A stretch of 11,119 nucleotides of DNA, taken from contig DPQS01000022.1 of the NCBI GenBank assembly GCA_003537755.1, positions 39,869-50,987 of the forward strand. The letters are read 5' to 3'. Source of the DNA: Clostridiales bacterium (lineage in GTDB: Bacteria; Bacillota; Clostridia; Christensenellales; CAG-314). Position 1 is the stretch's first letter. Every line of letters begins with the position of its first letter. The notes under the pieces are model-generated. The model saw nothing but the letters and a program-made list of their open reading frames with translations, searched no databases and was not told where the DNA came from. A program made the translations under genes and the position numbers. Positions 6,650 through 11,119 of this stretch are shown here, piece by piece.

Positions 6650-6663
6650 GTAAATAAATTTAC
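6650..6663. promoter_or_regulatory. Palindrome near the LysR start (possible second site)
   Basis: GTAAAT-AA-ATTTAC is a perfect 14-base palindrome, 22 bases before the LysR start codon. It could be an autoregulatory site, but AT-rich palindromes arise easily by chance. Confidence 0.3.
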
Positions 6664-6685
6664 GTGATATATGAGGTAACACGAC

Positions 6686-7591
6686 ATGGCTTTAATCGAT
6701 GACAAACTGGAAACATTCGTTGCAGTGTGCGACACCAAAAGTTTCACCAAGGCAGCCGAAATTTTAAGTCTTACGCAACCTGCCGTCAGCCAGCACATCA
6801 AACGCCTTGAAGAAGAGCTGAACACTACGCTTTTTTTGCGGAAAAAAGGCGAATTGTTGCTGTCTGACGAAGGGGAAATAGTGCTGACCTATGCCAAGCG
6901 CATGATTGCGCTGTGCGACAAAATGCGCGACAAAGTAAAAAATGCCAAAAGCCGCGTAAATCGTATCCGAATCGGCATAACGCACACTCAGGAAAGCGGT
7001 CTGCTGATGGACGTACTGAGCAAAATCGCAATAGGCGACGACAGTTTGCAGATTACTTTTATTACTGACAACATAAAAAATCTTTATGATATGTTGGAGA
7101 ATTTTGAAATTGACATGGCTGTAATCGAGGGAAAACCGACCAATCCGTCGTTCAATTTCGTGGTAATCAATACCGACAGCCTGATGTGCATCGTGTCGTC
7201 GCAAAACGCCCTTGCAAAAAAATCCACCGTTACCCTTGCGGAGCTGAAGAAGGAACACCTGATACTGCGCCTGCCTGCTTCTTCCACGCGCGAGCGTTTT
7301 GCGTCCGCTCTTGACGGCATAGGGGAATCGATTGACAACTTCGACGTGACAATCGAAGTTGACAGCATTGCCACGATACGTAACCTTGTCAAAAAAGACT
7401 TCGGCGTGTCGGTGCTTGCGCGTTCGTCCTGTGCGCACGAACTGAGCAAAGGCACGCTTGTGGCGTTGCCGATTGAAAACCTTAGTATGATACGCGAAAC
7501 CACCATCGTTTACCACAAGACATTTACGCATACGGAAATCGTGGACAGAATCGCACGCAATTACAACGAAGCGGTAACAAGCGGAAAGTAA
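6686..7591 (+). CDS. LysR family transcriptional regulator
   Basis: A 301-residue LysR-type regulator of normal family length. Residues 4-63 are the winged helix-turn-helix (LETFVAVCDTKSFTKAAEILSLTQPAVSQHIKRLEEELNTTLF, then a wing ending LLSDEGE), followed by a linker helix and, from about residue 93 (RIRIGITHTQESG), the periplasmic-binding-like effector domain. The effector is not evident. The start is supported by GAGG (6673-6676), nine bases upstream. The gene is divergent from the antiporter gene, with a 114-base spacer containing a T-N11-A palindrome, the usual arrangement for a LysR regulator and its target; antiporter control plus autoregulation is the natural inference. The wing has an unusually basic RKKG segment. 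No terminator follows directly, so some transcription may continue into the next gene. Confidence 0.93.
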   Translation: MALIDDKLETFVAVCDTKSFTKAAEILSLTQPAVSQHIKRLEEELNTTLFLRKKGELLLSDEGEIVLTYAKRMIALCDKMRDKVKNAKSRVNRIRIGITHTQESGLLMDVLSKIAIGDDSLQITFITDNIKNLYDMLENFEIDMAVIEGKPTNPSFNFVVINTDSLMCIVSSQNALAKKSTVTLAELKKEHLILRLPASSTRERFASALDGIGESIDNFDVTIEVDSIATIRNLVKKDFGVSVLARSSCAHELSKGTLVALPIENLSMIRETTIVYHKTFTHTEIVDRIARNYNEAVTSGK

Positions 7592-7695
7592 AACAAAACA
7601 TTTAGTAACTAAAAAACATATACGTACAGTAAATTTAGCAACCGCCTCGCTTGAATTAACTATCAGCGACGGCAAAATTTAACAAAAAAAACTAC

Positions 7696-8136
7696 ATGAA
7701 AATTACTTCTAACGAAAAATGGGTGTACTACACCGCCGACAATTACTACGGCTTCGACCCGAAAAAAGTCGGCAAATGGATGTACTTTTACTACGACGTA
7801 AACCAAGCCGACGCCTACTGCCGCATGGCTGTCGACAACTGCATAACAAATCGCGCCAAACACAGCAACGCCGCAAGCGGAATTTGCGGTTTTTACGTGG
7901 ACATCGGCGACAATGACGGACACAGACGGGTGATAAAGTTTCTGCTTGACAACGACCTTGTACGCCGCACCGCAAGCGGAAGGCTGTTTGACATAGCCTT
8001 CAAGTACGAAGTTTCCGACTATTTCGGCGATTTCGGCGAGGCGACGTTGCCGAAACTTAAACTGAGCGACTTTGTAGACCTTGACAGCGGCGAGATGTTA
8101 CCGACAGCTGACTACGTGCAGGAAAGTTTTTTGTGA
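7696..8136 (+). CDS. Hypothetical protein, 146 residues, Tyr/Asp-rich
   Basis: I do not recognise a named family. The protein is small, soluble and acidic, with no signal peptide or membrane segment. Its first 41 residues are rich in aromatics (eight Tyr and two Trp; KWVYYTADNYYGF and GKWMYFYYD). A middle segment (residues 54-70, RAKHSNAASGICGFYVD) and the helix HRRVIKFLLDNDLVRRT (76-92) precede a C-terminal part ending in a KLSDFVDLDSGEML motif. The phrase structure (a Tyr-rich strand region, then FLLDNDLVRR) looks like a folded, conserved domain rather than random frame. The ATG at 7696 has no clear Shine-Dalgarno; the 104-base spacer after the LysR gene is AT-rich with a bulged hairpin (7644-7673). 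A strong terminator follows at 8211. The antisense frame over the first half is a shadow. Confidence 0.75.
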   Translation: MKITSNEKWVYYTADNYYGFDPKKVGKWMYFYYDVNQADAYCRMAVDNCITNRAKHSNAASGICGFYVDIGDNDGHRRVIKFLLDNDLVRRTASGRLFDIAFKYEVSDYFGDFGEATLPKLKLSDFVDLDSGEMLPTADYVQESFL

Positions 8137-8210
8137 TTTCAAGCCAAAAATAAACCCGCGTATCAATGTTTCCGCACGCCGGTACGCACAGTTAATCAGA
8201 CGTAACACCG

Positions 8211-8243
8211 AAAAACGGACGTAGTGCTACTACGTCCGTTTTT
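8211..8243. terminator. Intrinsic terminator after the hypothetical gene
   Basis: AAAAACGGACGTAGT (8211-8225) pairs perfectly with ACTACGTCCGTTTTT (8229-8243) around a GCT loop. This is a 15-bp stem ending in T5 on the plus strand and, mirrored, T5 on the minus strand. It closes the plus-strand unit and can also act on minus-strand readthrough from the alpha-galactosidase gene. Confidence 0.9.
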
Positions 8244-8274
8244 ATTGTCGCACGCAAAACTACGCAACACTAAG

Positions 8275-8314
8275 CAAAAGCGACGTCCGAAAAACTCCGA
8301 ACGTCGCCGTTTTT
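8275..8314. terminator. Second intrinsic terminator between converging genes
   Basis: GCGACGT (8280-8286) pairs with ACGTCGC (8301-8307), with a partly pairing interior. T5 follows on the plus strand (8310-8314), and TTTTG follows on the minus strand (8275-8279). On the minus strand it lies about 70 bases after the alpha-galactosidase stop and is the first good stop signal for that operon. Confidence 0.7.
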
Positions 8315-8336
8315 GTTTGATATTCGTTTTTTTCTA

Positions 8337-8370
8337 CTGCGAAACAGACAGCGACAAATGCTTTTCGCAG
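8337..8370 (-). other. Stem-loop just after the alpha-galactosidase stop
   Basis: CTGCGAAA (8337-8344) and TTTCGCAG (8363-8370) form a perfect eight-bp stem with an 18-base loop, 12 bases past the stop codon. No T run follows on the minus strand, so it is not a standard terminator. It may protect the 3' end of the mRNA. Confidence 0.45.
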
Positions 8371-8381
8371 CCGCACATAAA

Positions 8382-10553
8382 CTAATCTACGGCAACAACG
8401 TGCCACGTCCATGCGCCGAAGTCGGGCAGACGGGGCAAGCGCACGCCGATTGTCGTCAACGCTTTGCCGCTTGCCGTAATGTCAAGTTCCTCTATGCGGT
8501 AGGTAAGCCCTTCAGACAAGCCCGTCAGCGCGACAAAATTGTCGTAGTCGCATGGCACGCCGTGGATACGAACGCCGCACACATAGGCTTGTTTCTTGTC
8601 CTTACTGACAATCATTTGCACAAAGTAATTGCCGTCAAACGAACTGCAAAGGCGGTAACTGTCACCTTTAAGGATTAAATCTGCAACCTTTTCGTATTCG
8701 CGTATCTGCGTAGACACCTCGGCGACTTCCTCGTCGGTAAGTTTGGTGGGGTCCAGTTCGTAGCCGGTCGGTCCGAGAGAAGCCACTACACCGCGAGTGT
8801 GTAACGGAGTAACGCGCCTTGTCTGGTGGTTGGGGCAAGCCGACACATGGCAACTCATCGCCGACTGCGGGTAGCACGTTGCTGTGCCCCACTGCACCCT
8901 GGTGCGCTCGTATGCGTCTGTGTCGTCGCTGGTCCAGATTTGCGGGAAGTAGTACAGCATACCTGCGTCGAAACGTCCGCCGCCGCTTGCGCAACCCTCG
9001 AAGAAAACATCGGGGAATGCCTTGGTCAGTCTGTCTGCAAGGTCGTACACTCCCAGCATGTAGCGGTGGTAAAATTCGCCCTGTTCGTCGGAAGCAAGTT
9101 CAGACGAATACGCGTCGGTCACGCCTCTGTTCATGTCCCACTTGACGTAAGAAATGTCGTTACCTGCAAGCACCTTGCTTACCGCGTCAAACACGTAGTC
9201 AACAACGTCACTGCGCGTGAAGTCAAGCACAAGCTGGTTGCGGCTGCGCGACGGCTGATTGCCCGCCTTACCTACTGCCCAATCGGGGTGAGCGCGATAC
9301 AGGTCGCTGTCCTCCGACACCATTTCCGGCTCGAACCACAAGCCGAATTTCAATCCGTTTTGTTTGCACCTGTCTATGACGGGCTTAAGACCGCCCTTGA
9401 GTTTGGTCGTGTTGACGACCCAGTCGCCAAGTCCGCTGTCATCGTTGTCGCGCTTGCCGAACCAACCGTCGTCCAGCACAAAGGTGTCCACGCCGAGGGT
9501 TGCCGCCTTGTCGATGATAGCAAACAATTTGTCGGTGTTGAAGTCGAAATAGGTCGCTTCCCAGTTGTTGATGACAACAGGACGTTTGCTGCGGGCAAAG
9601 TGCGGATTTACGATGTGATCGCGGATAAAGTCGGCGTAGGTGCGCGACATACCGCCAATACCGCAAGCCGAGTAGCACAGCAGCGTTTGCGGCGTAACAA
9701 AACTTTTGCCTCCGTCCAGTTTCCAGTTGAAACCGACGTCGCAAATGCCGCCCTGCACACGCAAAGGCTTGTTGTCAAAGCGTTCCGTCGTGATTGCAAA
9801 ACTGCCGCTGTACACAAGTTGCACACCGTAGCATTCGCCTGAGTTTTCCGTCGCGTCGGGTTTCAGAATGCCGACAAACGGGTTCATTTCGTGGGAAGAA
9901 ATTCCGCGTACGGACTGGAAGCGGCGTATGCCGTGCCCGATGTCCTCAATTTGCGGAATGCGCTCCTGCGCCCAACGACCTGCAAGACACAATGTTTTGT
10001 ACCCGCCAGCGGGCAAATCCATCGCAAAGCCGAAAGCCTTTTCGATGTTGACGGGCAATTGTTCACCGTTTACGATTTCAAGGTTACGCGCAATTACGTT
10101 GCTGTCGTCCCACACGGTGTAGTTGAGTCTGAACGTTACCGACGAAAAGTCGTCTGCAAGGGTAATCGTCAGTGTTTGCCCGCCGTTGCGGGCGCATGGC
10201 AAACCTTCGAGCACGGGCGTGCCGTCTGCGACTTCGTAGCCGACGTAGCGCAGTCTGCTCATTGCAGCACCGTCGCTTCTGCGTACTATTACCGTCGGTT
10301 CGCGATAGTCGCCGCGCGCGTAAAAACCGCATTCGTTCATCGTGTATTCGTGTGCCAGGTCGATGTTGAAGTCGCGGCTTTTGGGGCAGGTTGCGTTGCC
10401 GTGGTACGCCACAAGGAAGGGCAAATCCGCCTCGCTCAGTTTTGCGCCGAAATACAGATGTTGCAAAAACCCCGCTTCGCCGACGTACATTGCATAAGAC
10501 ACGTCCTTGCCCTGCAACAAAAAGGCACGCAGGTCTGAATTGTAAATTATCAT
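8382..10553 (-). CDS. Alpha-galactosidase, glycoside hydrolase family 36
   Basis: A 723-residue cytoplasmic enzyme of the bacterial GH36 type (normal length about 720-745), releasing galactose from alpha-1,6-galactosides such as melibiose and raffinose by a retaining mechanism. Domains: N-terminal beta-supersandwich (about 1-325), catalytic TIM barrel (about 326-625), C-terminal beta domain. Visible active-site marks: NNWEATYFDF (Trp331), LDDGWFG (Asp361, Asp362), GLWFEPEM (Trp406), SRSRNQ (Arg438), YVKWDMNR with nucleophile Asp473, FEGCASGG (Cys521), and IWTSDDTDA with acid/base Asp543, 70 residues after the nucleophile as in characterised members. HVSACPNHQT is also typical. There is no signal peptide, so the substrate must be imported. 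The ATG at 10553 has GGAG six bases upstream (10560-10563). The gene lies 11 bases after the ABC ATPase gene and is cotranscribed with it. Confidence 0.95.
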   Translation of the reverse strand: MIIYNSDLRAFLLQGKDVSYAMYVGEAGFLQHLYFGAKLSEADLPFLVAYHGNATCPKSRDFNIDLAHEYTMNECGFYARGDYREPTVIVRRSDGAAMSRLRYVGYEVADGTPVLEGLPCARNGGQTLTITLADDFSSVTFRLNYTVWDDSNVIARNLEIVNGEQLPVNIEKAFGFAMDLPAGGYKTLCLAGRWAQERIPQIEDIGHGIRRFQSVRGISSHEMNPFVGILKPDATENSGECYGVQLVYSGSFAITTERFDNKPLRVQGGICDVGFNWKLDGGKSFVTPQTLLCYSACGIGGMSRTYADFIRDHIVNPHFARSKRPVVINNWEATYFDFNTDKLFAIIDKAATLGVDTFVLDDGWFGKRDNDDSGLGDWVVNTTKLKGGLKPVIDRCKQNGLKFGLWFEPEMVSEDSDLYRAHPDWAVGKAGNQPSRSRNQLVLDFTRSDVVDYVFDAVSKVLAGNDISYVKWDMNRGVTDAYSSELASDEQGEFYHRYMLGVYDLADRLTKAFPDVFFEGCASGGGRFDAGMLYYFPQIWTSDDTDAYERTRVQWGTATCYPQSAMSCHVSACPNHQTRRVTPLHTRGVVASLGPTGYELDPTKLTDEEVAEVSTQIREYEKVADLILKGDSYRLCSSFDGNYFVQMIVSKDKKQAYVCGVRIHGVPCDYDNFVALTGLSEGLTYRIEELDITASGKALTTIGVRLPRLPDFGAWTWHVVAVD

Positions 10554-10564
10554 TTGTTTCTCCG

Positions 10565-11119
10565 TTAAATAATGCTTTTACCGCTGATTTTGTCAAAAAT
10601 CTTAAGTCGGTCAAGATTGAAACACAGTTGCAGTTCGTCCCCGACGGCTACGGTGTGGGCGTTGTCCAGTTTCAGGATAAATTCGTTGTCAAACGCCTTG
10701 ACGTGCACGCAGTACTCGCTGCCCAGAAGTTCCACAAAGTCTACCACAGCGGTAAAGGTCGCACTCTTTTTGCCGTTGTATTCCGCCGCGATGTGAATGT
10801 TTTCGGGGCGGATACCTACAAGCAGAGAGTTGCTTTCGGCGGCTTCCGCGCTGTAACGATTGAGATATTCCTGAATGTCGGCTTTGTTTTGCGCGGCAAC
10901 GTCGGCGGCAAGCGGCTTTTTGTCCTTTGTCTTGCCCTTATTTTGCGTTTTTCCGTCGTCCTTTCTGGCGGTTGAATTCATCATCGAACGTTCGCCGTCA
11001 AGAATACCCTTCACAACAAAATCAACGTCGTCAAGTCCTGCGGCAATGTGCGCAAGTTGCACCCTAAGCCCTTTGTCGCCGCAATCAAACAGTTTAAGCA
11101 GGTTGTCGCGACCTTGTTC
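10565..11119 (-). CDS. Sugar ABC transporter ATP-binding protein (MalK/MsmK/UgpC type), C-terminal part
   Basis: The frame is open to the right window edge, so the 184 residues seen are only the C-terminal regulatory region; the Walker and signature motifs lie outside. The family mark is LLVGIRPENIHI followed by FVELLGSEYCVHVK, VGDELQLCFNLDRLKIFDK, the OB-fold/TOBE pattern of CUT1-type sugar importer ATPases. An internal GTG at 11062 is not the real start. Between the incoming domain and GIRPEN lies an unusually long, low-complexity, lysine-rich stretch (about 10877-10975, with KDDGKTQNKGKTKDKKP), longer than I expect for MsmK or MalK. The gene is upstream of the alpha-galactosidase by 11 bases, so it probably energises uptake of alpha-galactosides. 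MsmK-type ATPases can also serve several importers. The permease and binding-protein genes are not in the window. Confidence 0.85.
   Translation of the reverse strand, partial: EQGRDNLLKLFDCGDKGLRVQLAHIAAGLDDVDFVVKGILDGERSMMNSTARKDDGKTQNKGKTKDKKPLAADVAAQNKADIQEYLNRYSAEAAESNSLLVGIRPENIHIAAEYNGKKSATFTAVVDFVELLGSEYCVHVKAFDNEFILKLDNAHTVAVGDELQLCFNLDRLKIFDKISGKSII

Noticed and set aside
6764..7675. 303-codon open frame antisense to the LysR gene
   Set aside because: The LysR reading has a complete HTH and effector domain plus a ribosome site, whereas this frame has neither motif nor ribosome site.
8826..9842. 338-codon open frame on the plus strand inside the alpha-galactosidase gene
   Set aside because: It is entirely antisense to a well-conserved GH36 enzyme, and its translation shows no domain-like pattern.

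Overview
The window looks like a chromosomal piece of an anaerobic, gut-type member of the Clostridia (Bacillota). This is an inference from a DUF5685/J-like/membrane-protein cassette of a kind I associate with Clostridia, GGAG-type ribosome binding sites, A/T-flanked hairpin terminators, and a raffinose/melibiose-type alpha-galactosidase next to a sugar ABC ATPase. I see no phage genes, transposase, CRISPR array, tRNA or rRNA.

Layout. (1) 18-2234, plus strand: a tight three-gene operon encoding a DUF5685 protein, a J-like/TPR protein with a cysteine-rich tail, and a six-helix membrane protein. It is followed by a compact, highly self-complementary 90-nt element (2251-2340) and a strong bidirectional terminator (2388-2423). 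(2) 2511-4104, minus strand: a MATE-family efflux pump whose reading frame breaks in a GT repeat near 2732, with its promoter and a GC-rich leader of about 120 nt. (3) 4164-4871, minus: an MgtC/SapB-family membrane protein, preceded by a set of overlapping inverted repeats. (4) 5105-6571, minus: a CPA2-type cation/proton antiporter, divergent from (5) a LysR-family regulator at 6686-7591, plus. The spacer between them carries a near-consensus sigma-A promoter for the antiporter and a T-N11-A palindrome overlapping its -35 box. (6) 7696-8136, plus: an unrecognised 146-residue protein, followed by two hairpin terminators. (7) 8382-11119, minus: a GH36 alpha-galactosidase downstream of the 3' part of a MalK/MsmK-type sugar ABC ATPase gene that runs off the right edge.

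How the genes fit together. The antiporter and LysR gene look like a regulator/target pair for ion or pH homeostasis. The MgtC-like and MATE proteins are further envelope transport or stress functions on the same strand, but each seems to have its own promoter. The alpha-galactosidase and the ABC ATPase are a sugar uptake and hydrolysis operon with an 11-nt gap. The first operon is the least understood part: its gene order, spacing and motifs suggest one functional unit that I cannot assign. The clearest sequence-level oddities are the MATE frameshift, the 2251-2340 element, and the operator overlapping the antiporter promoter.
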